DNA of 64,000 nt, from contig FWCC01000178.1 in the NCBI GenBank assembly GCA_900169235.1, positions 212,526 through 276,525 on the forward strand. The letters run 5' to 3'. Origin of the DNA: Zarea fungicola. Lineage: Eukaryota > Ascomycota > Sordariomycetes > Hypocreales > Cordycipitaceae. The notes under the pieces were generated by a model. That model ran no database searches, had not been told where the DNA came from, and worked only from the letters and a program-made list of their open reading frames with translations. Every line of letters starts with the position of its first letter. The first letter of the stretch is position 1. The position numbers were made by a program, and so were the translations under genes. Below are positions 1 to 9,860 of this stretch, piece after piece.

Positions 1-232
1 CCGCGAGGCGGACGGGGGCGAGCCCGAACGCGGCGATCGGGGCGGGCGGCGTGCGGTGACGCAGGATGCTACCGGCTGGTGTGCCCTCAATGTTCTCTGG
101 GACAGAGTAGAATGTGTCTTGGCTTGGTAGGATAGGTGCGGCGCGCGGGTCATGGGGCAGTGAGGGTGCACATTGCGCAACAAAGACGTTGGCCAGGGCG
201 ACGGCCGCCGTGAGAACAGACTTGCCTACCAT
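1..232 (-). CDS. Secretory lipase, N-terminal part (runs off the left edge)
   Basis: The minus strand opens with an ATG at 232-230 and stays open to base 1, giving 77 residues. The first ~20 residues form a signal peptide ending near VAQC. After it comes a segment reading DTFYSVPENIEG, then AGSILRHR, then PAPIAAFG. This order (an aromatic-proline stretch, G-x-I-L-R, then a short basic/proline stretch) is what I associate with the N-terminus of fungal secretory lipases of the LIP type, which are extracellular serine lipases. The catalytic Ser-Asp-His residues would lie beyond the window. No intron is visible in this part. Family assignment is from motif memory; the secreted nature is seen directly. 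Confidence 0.65.
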   Translation of the reverse strand, partial: MVGKSVLTAAVALANVFVAQCAPSLPHDPRAAPILPSQDTFYSVPENIEGTPAGSILRHRTPPAPIAAFGLAPVRLA

Positions 233-1433
233 TTTTCTTAAACCAGAAGACTTCCTTCTTTGTCTCCTAAGTAAACCAAAGAAAGGAAGGAACTGGCTAG
301 TTTCTGATACTTCATGGGAATTTCATTGTATATTATTTATATACAGTAGTAATACCGCAGGATGCATGGTTGCGGAGTTGTAACTGGCTCGTGCTGTGGC
401 AGTCGGTGGTGTAAGTGCATCTTCACATGCCCAATCACTCTTCATTTCTGGTATGCATGATCGTCAATAATTTTACGCCGCAGCCACACACTGAGCACTT
501 TTACTATGTAGTTCTTAATTCTAATTGGCTACCATTGCCCAGCTCCACGATTTGAAAGCGATAGTTTGCCCCTTTGGAAATTACGCCGGCCGGGGAGTGC
601 CGGTTAGTAGGGTGTAGTGGTGCGCATAACGGAGAAGTATCTGTTATTGTTACCTGCTACATGGGGAAGGGAGAAGGCTGAAGAATTTAAATTAAAGAGC
701 GCTAAGCGACTTACACGTGAAGACGTAATTTCTTCACTGTGCTGGCTTAATCCAGACTGTCAGTCGAACGTGGCTGAGATTGGATTACACTCTTCCTTTG
801 TTATTTCTTTCAGTTTTTATTGCAGATATGCTCGAGTTTTTGAATACCATCACCACACAAGCCAAATATTGTCCAGTATTTTATGGCAACTTAGACAGGT
901 ACAGACGGCATAAGCGGGCTTCTGCTAGACTCAGGGCGTGCGACACGAGGCTGCGCTAGTAGCCATCCATGCCTGTGCATCGGAGCCGAGTTCCAGTATC
1001 GTGCAAGCGGCCGGCTTGCCCCACGAGGTTTGATATATGAATTCTGCAGGTCGATATACCGTAGTATAGAGTGGCGTTTTCATGGTATTTTCGCTTGTGA
1101 TGATACTCTACCCACTGGGAGAGGGTTTGAAACTTTTCCGGGGGAGCGGCGTTTCGCCTCTTATTAATTACGACGCCCAACTATATGCTGCCACACTAAA
1201 ACAAGGAGTACAAGTACTGATAAATAACAAATAACAATTTGATATTGTAGTCTAAAATCTGAATCTCTAACGAGCCAAAAAAAAAAGGATAAAAATGATG
1301 GAAAAGTGCTCATGCGCCTGCTTTGTATATGTAATGCTGGAATAAAATGACGCTCAGTATCGGTAAATGACGTTACTGCATATATCATTGGCACTTTCTT
1401 TCGCCGTTTGCTCGCGATTCTTGTTTCGTTTTC
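233..1433. other. Intergenic region upstream of the lipase and downstream of the transporter
   Basis: This stretch serves as promoter of the lipase and 3' flank of the siderophore transporter. Short open frames here lack an ATG start, splice support and family resemblance. I see no RNA gene or repeat. Confidence 0.6.
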
Positions 1434-3242
1434 TTATACTTCGTGAGCATCTCTTTCCGCCTCTTCTTGAACTTGCTGATCAGAGAGGCGTGGGTTGCGT
1501 AGCGCCAGGGCAAAGCCAATCATGGGCACGCAGACACAGAGGCCTGCAATGCATAAAAGACCCTGCACGTAGCTGTAGCTGCTGATGATGGCGTCGCGAA
1601 TGTCTGTTCCGACCGGGTAGTCCGCAACCACCTTGAACGGGTTGTTGTACATGGCCTGCGCGAGCGTCCGGTTGGGCTGAAATGCAAGGTTGGACTCGAG
1701 GGCTGGGTAAAGCGTCTGCGTCCAGATCGCGCCAGAAAGGCACGTACCCAGCGCGCTTCCGACATTGTAAAATGAGAGGTAGAGCCCAGTGAGAATGGCG
1801 ACATGGTCGCGACTGGCGGAGGCCTGGATGGAGGCCTGGGTCGGGTAGGCAAACAGACCACCTGCGAGGCCTAGGAGGATCTGCGCGCTGATGATTCCCG
1901 TTCGTGACTGGCTGGAGGCGCCGCCGGGCTGATTGATGAGCAGCACAAAGGCAAGCATGAAGAGCAGCGTGCCGGACACAATAATGTGCTTTAGGCGTCG
2001 GACACGGTAGACAACAAGACCAACGAGCACGCCGCTGACGACACCGAAAAAGGAGAAAAAGGACAGGATTCGGGTGGCGGTCTCGATGGAAAAGTCAAAG
2101 GCGACGACGAGGACTGTGTAGAGGTAGTTTCCCTGAACGTACCAAGCAAAGTTGAGAAGGCTGCGCACGGCGAGGGCTGCCCAGACGCCGCGGTCGGTGA
2201 GCAGATGAAACGGCACCATGGGCGTCTTTGCGCGGTATCTCTCCCACAGAATGAACATTGGCGCGCAAACGAGTCCCAGAAGAAGCGGCGCAATGATTTG
2301 CGGGTTCCGCCAGTGAGAGACGGTGCCGCCGGCGACAGTCATCGGCGCGAGCACCAAGCTAAAAGCCGCCACGAGCACGACAAGGCCGATGAGGTCAACC
2401 TGCGAGGAGATATCCGCGATCCATTCCCTCCAGCTCTGCCAGCTAGACTCGTCGGCCTTGGTGACTGTTGGTACAGCAGCGTATTTATGCGTCGACGTCG
2501 CAACATTGCGATCCACGACGTACAGTGTCACAAGCAGCGGCAGGGATGCAATGGGGTATATGATGCACCACATGCCAATGCCCCAGCGCCACGTAGCAAC
2601 GCGCAGCACCGCCGAGGTGACTGTGCCGCTCAGCCAGGTATTGATGACAAAGGGCAGCGCGGGTATGTAGCTGAAGAAGACGCGGGCGCGCATGGAGGAG
2701 AAATCGGCGACGAGAACCTCGAGCAGCAGGACGATGCAGGTGTAGCCAATCTGGTAGATGATGCCGCCGGCGCAAAAGACGTAGACGGAGGTGGCGGTGG
2801 ACTCAATGGCCATGCCGAGGACGTAAAACAGGGTAGAGGCGACGACAACCTCGAAGCGGCCAAAGACGTCGGCAATCTTGGCGGCGGTAGGCTGTGCCGC
2901 CACGGCGACGACGCTGCGTAGGACATTGATGGTGGCGAGGTAGGAGTGCAGGTTGAAGCTGGAGGTAGCGTAGGGTGTGTAGGTGGACCGGACCTGGCTC
3001 TCGAGGCCATAGGCGTAGCCGACGACAAAGATGCCAAAAAAGAGCCAGAAGCGCTGCGTCGAGGTGAGTTGCGAGGTGACGGCATCCATGCGCGCCACGC
3101 CAGCGGCCCGGGCGGTCGATGTGGTGGTGGTCGACTGTTGTGATCCGCTGAGACGGCGGTGACTAGTGCCGGAGCTGCGGGAGTTGTCTGGTTGCAGTTG
3201 AAGTTGATGCTGTAGCAGCGGCTGTCTCTCAGTAAGGCCCAT
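1434..3242 (-). CDS. Siderophore-iron transporter, MFS superfamily (SIT/Mir type)
   Basis: A single-exon gene for 602 residues. After a hydrophilic, Ser/Thr/Gln-rich N-terminus of ~70 residues there are about 14 hydrophobic segments, the layout of fungal siderophore:H+ symporters, which import ferric siderophores at the plasma membrane or endosomes. Diagnostic stretches are GYAYGLESQVRSTYTPYA after the first membrane helix, the KIADVFGR loop between helices 2 and 3, and LLLEVLVADF. An alternative start is Met52 just before the first helix; the first ATG keeps the usual length (~600). The upstream region holds a perfect ATCAGATAA motif 431 bp from the start codon (3673-3681), matching the GATA-factor SreA consensus used for iron repression in Aspergillus. 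The cognate siderophore cannot be told from sequence. Confidence 0.9.
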   Translation of the reverse strand: MGLTERQPLLQHQLQLQPDNSRSSGTSHRRLSGSQQSTTTTSTARAAGVARMDAVTSQLTSTQRFWLFFGIFVVGYAYGLESQVRSTYTPYATSSFNLHSYLATINVLRSVVAVAAQPTAAKIADVFGRFEVVVASTLFYVLGMAIESTATSVYVFCAGGIIYQIGYTCIVLLLEVLVADFSSMRARVFFSYIPALPFVINTWLSGTVTSAVLRVATWRWGIGMWCIIYPIASLPLLVTLYVVDRNVATSTHKYAAVPTVTKADESSWQSWREWIADISSQVDLIGLVVLVAAFSLVLAPMTVAGGTVSHWRNPQIIAPLLLGLVCAPMFILWERYRAKTPMVPFHLLTDRGVWAALAVRSLLNFAWYVQGNYLYTVLVVAFDFSIETATRILSFFSFFGVVSGVLVGLVVYRVRRLKHIIVSGTLLFMLAFVLLINQPGGASSQSRTGIISAQILLGLAGGLFAYPTQASIQASASRDHVAILTGLYLSFYNVGSALGTCLSGAIWTQTLYPALESNLAFQPNRTLAQAMYNNPFKVVADYPVGTDIRDAIISSYSYVQGLLCIAGLCVCVPMIGFALALRNPRLSDQQVQEEAERDAHEV

Positions 3243-4739
3243 GTTTGGCGGTGATGTCTGTGAGAGATGGGACTCTCATCCAGGACTGTTTGGGGGACTC
3301 CTCTTCCGTATCGTTGGATCGTGAATAATACTGTATTGTTTAAAAGGACAAAATCATTATGAAAGAAAAAAGTCTCCAGGCAGAAGCGCAAAGGGGCCAG
3401 GTGTGCAGCTGACAACGGGTGTGCTGGCCCGATGTGCGTCAGCCGCAATGCCAGCCCGAGACAAGACAGGGCTCCAGCTATTGAGAGTCACGAGTGGGAC
3501 GGGGGACGATGGCTTTGGAGCAGGGGCATATTTCGGATTCTAAATAGACTAAAAATGAGGGAATTTTGACTGCGTCTAGGATGGAAAATGTATTTGTCAG
3601 GGGTGTTGCTGGGTGCAAGGATTCGAGGACGCCTTGCATGGTGCTTTGCATAAGATAAGATGGGTGAAGCGGATCAGATAACTGACGACGGGAGACTGGG
3701 ATCGTGAGATTACAGGCTAACTTACAGGGGGACCTGGCAGCCGTTACCTACCTATAGCGGTGTGCTGTCAAATTTCAGTGGGCTCGTTAGAAGCTTACAG
3801 GACTGCCCGCCTACCAGTTGGCAGTACAGTGGCAATGACAGGTAGCTTATAGTGGGCTCTCCCGCCATGCACCCCGAAATAGTACCCCCACCTTGCAACA
3901 GCGCTACAGGGTGCGGTAGCCAGCAAACCAGAGAGCAGTGTCGTCACCGAAAATGCGCTGTAGACAGGCACCTGCCCTTCTTGTCCACATCTACAGGCTA
4001 CAAATAGCCAGGCAACCCACTAAACCCTGTCTCCACAGCGGCAGTGGCCCCTTCACCTGATCACTAAAAATGACACTGGCCAGACTTGGTACCCGCTCGC
4101 TACCCGCTGCAGCGCCGCCCGTTGTGGTCCGCCGTAAACCGAATTCGTCCGAGACATGCCTGCCCGAGGCTGGGATGTCTTGGAGTGTTCTCTGTTCTCT
4201 GTCTAATCCATGGATAGACTTTACACTAAGAGAGAATTTGCGAGAAAGACTGTGGGCTACTTGTACAGGAAAATTTCGGGCTGATATTGCACCGGTATTG
4301 GTATTACGCATATGCATGATTATCCTTTGCTCAGCCTTCGGGTGCAAAACCGGTAATGACTGATCAACTGTCATGGGGCTGCCGCAGCGCCACTTTTGTT
4401 CCCCTGCATCCACCTTTGCCGACAACGGGCTTGATCACACTGCTACCAAGACTTTTTATCGCCGTGGAGAACGGAGTTGGTTTATATGACGAGTCCGTGT
4501 TGGAGATGCTGGTGTGGGCATGTTTCGGCAAGGCAGGCGTCAAGTTTCAACATCAACTCCAACAGTCTGTCCCACGATGTCTACTACCAGCATACATCAA
4601 GAGCGAGATATTCTCGCTATGCGAATAACACATACCAACTATCAAGTAGCACCAAAGTCATCAAGCTCAGGTTTATCTATTGACGGTGCCGTTGGAGCCA
4701 CGGCCACTCGTACTTGACCTCCTTCTCCACGCGCCTGAC
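3243..4739. other. Intergenic region, promoter of the siderophore transporter
   Basis: About 1.5 kb with no supportable gene. It lies upstream of the transporter and downstream of the kinase gene, both on the minus strand. It holds GATA-type motifs around 3649-3681. Short open frames at 3991-4700 show no family resemblance. Confidence 0.6.
3673..3681 (+). promoter_or_regulatory. GATA-type iron-regulatory motif (SreA-like)
   Basis: The nine bases ATCAGATAA equal the extended GATA consensus ATCWGATAA established for the iron repressor SreA in Aspergillus. The site is 431 bp upstream of the siderophore transporter ATG. A further AGATAAG lies about 20 bp away at about 3654-3660. Function is inferred from the match and the gene it precedes. 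Confidence 0.45.
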
Positions 4740-5810
4740 CTACGAATCAACACCTCCTACCTCTCGAAAGCGCTTCTCCGTCCAGTCAAAAATGGTATCG
4801 TACTTGAAACCACGAGCCAGGAATGCTTGACGAAAAAGTCGACGGAGGTGAGCGTAATCAGGCCCGTCCTTGAATCCCAGAGATCTAGTGTACCTCATAT
4901 ATGTCGCAAATTCGCCTGGGAGTCCCCTGCAAAGCTGCGCCACTGAAACGCTCGTCATTTTCTCTTTAATCAGCTCATTTCTTTCTTCCTCGGTTTCTGT
5001 TTCAATGTCCTGCCATGGCAGGGAGCCACGCGCGAGACATATCAGCGCATTTCCCAGCGACTCCAAGTCATCACCCCAAGACTGCTCTGTCCTATAGTTA
5101 GCCAGCAGCGATATACAGGTCCAGGATATACAGGTTAAAGAAAACTCGCCTTGTCCGTTGTGGCTTTTGATGCTTGCGTATCCTCTGGTGCCGCCAAATG
5201 GCAGTCCCTGCCCGGCCTCGGAACGCTCATCACTGCGACATTCTTTAGCTAACCCGAAGTCAATACTATATAATATGTTGCCTTTGGCACCGATCCCCAT
5301 GAGAAAATTATCTGGCTTAATATCGCCATGTAAGAGCCCTTTGCTGTGAATATAACGGATTCGGGAAATAGCCTGGTCGGCTATAAGGAGGACCGTCTTG
5401 ATCGAGAACTGTCGGTCGCAGTAGTTGAAAAAGTCCTCAAGGGATGGCCGAAGAAGCTCATGAACCAATATATAAAAGCCGCCTTCGTCGCCAAACCAAA
5501 CGAGCTGTGGTATTCCGACGCCCCCAGAAAGCACTTGGTATGCGCGTGCCTCTGCCTTCAGCATCCAGAGTTCATTTTCGGAGTTCATAAGCTTGATGGC
5601 AACCTCATTGTTCAGAGTTGTGTCAGTTCCTGGCCATGTTAGAAGCTATGCGGAGAGACGCGAATGAGTGTACACGCATACCTGCATAAACGAGACCAAA
5701 ACCCCCAGCACCAATTGGATAGTCGATGCGGTAGCGTTCATCAACGAGGAGATCCTGTAAGGTCGTAAGTTGAGCGGCTAATCTAGAGATGAGAAGCTTC
5801 TTACCTTCAT
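4740..5810 (-). CDS. Casein-kinase-1-like protein kinase, minimal form
   Basis: I assemble four exons: 5810-5805 (ATGAAG only), 5754-5682, 5629-5150 and 5086-4740, giving 301 residues. The glycine loop GAGGFG is at 17-22, the VAIK lysine at 39, the catalytic loop HGDIKPDNFLMG at about 127-138 (CK1 normally has HRD), and DFG at 150-152. The CK1 hallmark replacing APE is present as GTRGYASIKSH, followed by DDLESLG and RGSLPW. The last intron (5149-5087) starts with GC instead of GT and is 63 bp with no stop, so it reads through in frame; removing it restores the CK1 order NG-Q-EQSWGDDLES. The protein stops right after the kinase fold and lacks the long C-terminal tail of Yck and Hrr25 kinases. 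It is probably a divergent serine/threonine kinase paralogue; activity is uncertain because HRD is HGD. Confidence 0.85.
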
Positions 5811-6312
5811 TTTCTTTTTTATTTAACTTTCATATTTTTCGTACAGAATGCACTTTGGAAAACAAAAGGAGGAAGATGGCAATGGCCATTGACAGCTCAA
5901 CCTGCTGGTTTTGCTGGTGGGGAACAGTTGACATGGTGGCACCAAATGCAACTATCACGACCCCAGAGGCCAGCTTCTCCTCTTTGTACTCCATAAAGAT
6001 TTAATAAGCTCTGTGCAACTTCACATGCTTCAACAAGCTACACACATTTGCCATCAATATCGCATTGCACCAAACAATGTCCACGCTGAGGTGGGACGAC
6101 TGGGAAAACCCTCACGCCCTCCCAGAAGGCGGCTGGCAATTCATTTGGTTTCGAGCGATTATTCACTACAATTTCACAGGGAGAACCATACGGTTCATGT
6201 TCCACGCATCATGCCGTCTTCCCACGCGCCGGTACTGCCTGAAAAATTGGCATATTTAAGAACGACACCAGAGCTCCCAATGTGTCCCTCCCCTTCCAGT
6301 TTGCAACCATCC
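5811..6312. other. Divergent intergenic region
   Basis: About 500 bp between the start of the CK1-like gene (minus strand) and the DUF7924-type gene (plus strand). It must carry both promoters. No clear TATA box or repeat is visible. Confidence 0.5.
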
Positions 6313-7635
6313 ATGGCTACCACGCGGAATCGCAAAAGACGGAGCAAGGGAGATACCACACAAGCCCATTCCCCTGAGAAGAGCATCAGGTCAACCTCAA
6401 CTTTGAAGCAAGCCTCCAACTTCCCCCCAGAATTCTGGGACACTATATCGAAGGTCGTGCTTACGTCTCGCGCGCTGCGGGAGATAGACCGGCGACACGG
6501 TAATCGTTCCTCAGCGACCTCGGCGCCTCCAGATAGTACAGTGCCGACAACTCTCGCTCGTTTCGCCAGACACGGCGGACCGGATCTTCGTCATCTACGA
6601 GCGGTATGGCAATTGCATCCTGTGCCAACTGAATGTGAGCTAATCCCTGGCTAGTATCCTGAGCCGACACGAATCAACAAGATGAGGCCCAATCGCCTCT
6701 CGACATTGTCGAGGCGGCGGAGAATTTCGGCTACGGGAATAATCTGTTCCTCTATAGTGAAAAGGTCATCAGCCTACGATGATAATTTTGAACAGAAACT
6801 TGCGGATCATGGTGTATACCCTGAGGACTATGAGCACGGTACTGGCCGTACGACACATCAGCCTAATAACCTGGAAGAGGTCAATACAGTGTTGGACAAT
6901 GCTAGGGCTTCACTTTCACCCTCATCTTTCTCGTCTGCTGCCTTTGCAGACTTCAAGCAAGCCCACTTTCGAGTTATTTCCGAAGGAAATGTCATGACCG
7001 ACCTTCTCCCCACAATCTGCGGCAAGGCCGATATTCCGAGTGAGGGAAATTTGGCCTTTCGTAACCTGAATTCGATAACCAATGAGACTAGCGTTGATTC
7101 TGTGCCTGACTTGTACGATGGATCTTACCCGAAGGATGTCAACAAAGCAGTTCGAGAAGACCTCGGGAAAATGATTATACCTACACGTCACGGACGAGCC
7201 CCGCTGGCTCCCAATTTCTTTCTCGAGGGCAAAGCGCCAAAGGGCGGTGCTGAGGTTTCAAAACGGCAGGCATGCTTGGACGGAGCCGTCAGGGCTCGTG
7301 CAATGCTCAGTCTGCAGAATTATGGCGAAGACGAGATTCTCTATGACGGCAATGCCTACACATTCAGCGCTATCTACCATGCCGGAACCGGTACACTTCA
7401 GCTATATGCTCACCATGTCACTGCTCCAACAGCCAAGGGAGAGAGCGCAGAGTATCATATGACCGAGATTACCGGAGAGCACATGAAAAAATACTTGAAA
7501 GTTTCCGGCGTGGAGCAGCCGCACTCAGAAACCTTCGGGATCCGGCTAGGCGAGAGCGAGAGTCTCTCATCCAGGCAGCCAATGCTAAAGTGCCGCAATC
7601 AATACGAAAGGCTACTCAGAAGCGTATTCGCGTAG
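6313..7635 (+). CDS. DUF7924-type fungal protein, probable frameshift near its C-terminus
   Basis: The start at 6313 gives a basic N-terminus (MATTRNRKRRSKG). Exon 1 ends at 6603 and exon 2 starts at 6655; the intron has GT, a GCTAAT branch site and TAG. The spliced frame reads RHGGPDLRHLRA-YPEP, matching the order I recall for fungal DUF7924 proteins. Other matching blocks are PPEFWDTISKVVLTSRALREIDRR near residue 45, AYDDNFEQKLADHGVYPE, IIPTRHG..LAPNFFLEGKAP and QACLDGAVRARAML. As read, the protein is 423 residues. From about 7518 a different frame continues the expected family tail (AALRNLRDPARRERE, then LIQAANAKV) up to a stop at 7695-7697. A 1- or 2-base indel there, or an assembly error, is therefore likely. 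The molecular role of the family is unknown; these genes are often multicopy in Hypocreales. Confidence 0.6.
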
Positions 7636-7697
7636 GTAATGGCCTGCAGCGATCTGCTGTTTATTCGAAAAAACATGGCATGGCATGGCTCCCATAA

Positions 7698-8510
7698 CAC
7701 TATTCAGCAGCAAACTGCCGAGACTAATTCTGGAGAGAGTGATAAGCGAAATTATATACCCGCCACTCCCCTGTATGGCAACGCTTTTTTGATCCGTCGC
7801 AAGACCACAGTCAAGGTTGGCCAGTCTCAGCGACTGCCCTACCGACGAACGTTGTGTCAAACTTGACTTTCAGTATTAACACAAATACCACACGCGCAAA
7901 ACGTTCTCGGGAGTCAGTAAGCTCTCCTACACAAGGAAGCTGTTCGCCAGAGAGTTGGTCACAATGCACAACAGCTCGTCAGCCTTCTGTACACGCCAGG
8001 ACCGCAGAGTCCACCACGTCTGAATCAAATTACCTTGCAGAGCCGGGAAATATGGACACCACGAGAAAATCTACATCTGGAAGTAAGAAGGCCAAGCAAG
8101 CAAGATTGAGTTGAAGGAATAGGAAGCAGTGGCGATTTGCGGTGACCAATGGTTTATTGGCTGAGTCTGCAAGTCAGATATGTGTTTGAACGAGAGAGGG
8201 GCTATCAAAGGTGGCAATACATATATATATATAATTAAGCAAATACATAGTGTCGGCCAATGGAGAGTCCTTGTCACTGTATGTCAAGTCTTTGATCAAA
8301 TTTGTTACTGCTTTATTCAATGTGTTGCAGCACCCCACCAAGTTGGTGCAGTGATCCATTCACCACCTAGTAGAACAGGACAACGGATTTTATCCGCGGT
8401 AGTTTACAATCAAACTATTACGCCCGTCAAATATTTTACAGTTTGATTGAGGGAATAGGCGTTTCAACGCTGCCAAACTACCTGCTCGGGCCAAGAACTA
8501 TATATATGCA
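7698..8510. other. Intergenic region with a possible 3' coding remnant
   Basis: An open frame at 7854-8114 has a basic, Ser/Thr-rich tail (TTRAKRSRESVSS, ending SKKAKQARLS), which resembles C-terminal tails of DUF7924-type proteins; it may be a lost or spliced last part of the preceding gene. A short AT dinucleotide run is at about 8219-8233. Nothing else is seen. Confidence 0.35.
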
Positions 8511-9158
8511 TCAGACCTTTGTCCGCATATAACCCAACGAGGTAAACGCGCGCTCCAAAATCTCGCGCACAACCTGTTCCTTGCGTCGGTTATATCCCGC
8601 CGACTCCTCCCCGGCCGCATTCGCCCCGGCTACGCTCTCCCGCTTCACTCGCGCATAGAGGGCCCGATCGTCCTCGTGCGCGCGCAGCCAGTCGCGAAAG
8701 ATGACATGCCGGGCCGCTTCAGGACTGCCAGGGCCCCAGACGTGCAACGTCGCCGCGTAGGGCTCGTACGTGCAAAACAGTCTGTGGTTATGCCAGCGCC
8801 GCTCCCGCGTGAGAAAGTGGAAGCCGGCCGCTTCGAGGGCTGCCACGTAGCGCGTCTCGTCCTCAATGTGCCGCACGGTGACGTCCATGTCGATGAAATT
8901 CTTGGCAGGCAGGCTGCGGACGCTGGTTGAGCCGACGTGCTCCACGCTCAGCAGCTCATCATCGCCCAGGGCTGTCTTGATTTGGGCAGCGACGTGGGCA
9001 AAGTGCTGCGGCCAGGCAGGATCTGGATCGACGATTTCGAGAGGGTAGTGCACTCTGCTGTGGGCGACGCGCTCGACGTGGCGAGGATCGTACTCATAGT
9101 GTGCCAGGATGGCTTCTACAGACGGTGGAGTGGACGCGACATTATGAGGAGTGGCCAT
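8511..9158 (-). CDS. GrpB family protein (UPF0157, nucleotidyltransferase-fold)
   Basis: A single exon encodes 215 residues. The family core is at residues 72-93: VEHVGSTSV, then LPAKNFIDMDV, where GS and the acidic pair D90/D92 correspond to the nucleotidyltransferase-like active site. A preceding VDPDPAWPQHF and a later RDWLRAHEDD and YNRRKEQVVREIL are also typical. Members occur in bacteria and many fungi; the substrate is not established. The gene has no intron and its GC-rich coding use is like its neighbours, so recent transfer is not evident. It is divergent from the epoxide hydrolase gene by 0.7 kb. Confidence 0.85.
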   Translation of the reverse strand: MATPHNVASTPPSVEAILAHYEYDPRHVERVAHSRVHYPLEIVDPDPAWPQHFAHVAAQIKTALGDDELLSVEHVGSTSVRSLPAKNFIDMDVTVRHIEDETRYVAALEAAGFHFLTRERRWHNHRLFCTYEPYAATLHVWGPGSPEAARHVIFRDWLRAHEDDRALYARVKRESVAGANAAGEESAGYNRRKEQVVREILERAFTSLGYMRTKV

Positions 9159-9860
9159 GGTTTACACGACTGCTTCCAAAAAGAAACGCATCATGCAGTT
9201 GCTCTCATCTACGCTCCATGTCTCGCTCGTTTAAGAATTCTCGTTTATCGAGTAGGCTGCAGGTGGCTTGGTTTCACCGCGTGACTCACTTGATCCGACG
9301 GCTGGTAATCTAAATCTATCTGAAAATGGTAAGTAATAAAAATCATTTAAATCGCGTATTTATAAACGTCTTGATTTTATGGAATCAGACTGACGCGGGC
9401 CTTGTTGTGTACAGCTCAAGTAGTTTGTAAGCAGGAGGACAAGATCATCACTTGCATTGGGCGGCCGAGACCCAGTTAGTTCTGCTGCTACTTCCAGATA
9501 CTGTCCAATTGGAATTTGATCCCGCGTTTGACCGTGAATATATTGACATGCGCCCTATCAACCATTACTAAACGCATATTCCTGACACGGTTGCATACGT
9601 CTTTATGTAAGCTAGTCCGTGAATCTACTTTGATGGCACCATTGCTCTGGTTTGCGAATGTAGCCTCGGTCTGGTCCATAAAAGCTAACGTCAACATCGT
9701 TTACGCCCTTGCTGCCCCTCAGCGATTACCAATACAACTTTAGACCAACCTGCAGATAAAATGAGGGTCGTGCATTGATACAAGTTACTTGACTAAAGAA
9801 TATAAAGGCAGATTAATTCCAACCATTGAATCGCATCAGTTTGATCAAGACAAATCCAGC
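9159..9860. other. Divergent intergenic region
   Basis: About 700 bp, AT-rich in the middle, between the GrpB-family gene and the epoxide hydrolase gene. It holds both promoters. An in-frame upstream ATG at 9789 exists but gives an untypical N-terminal extension. No gene is supported. Confidence 0.5.

Noticed and set aside
2205..2921. A 238-codon open frame on the plus strand
   Set aside because: It is antisense to the siderophore transporter and shows only Gly/Asp/Arg-rich low-complexity translation.
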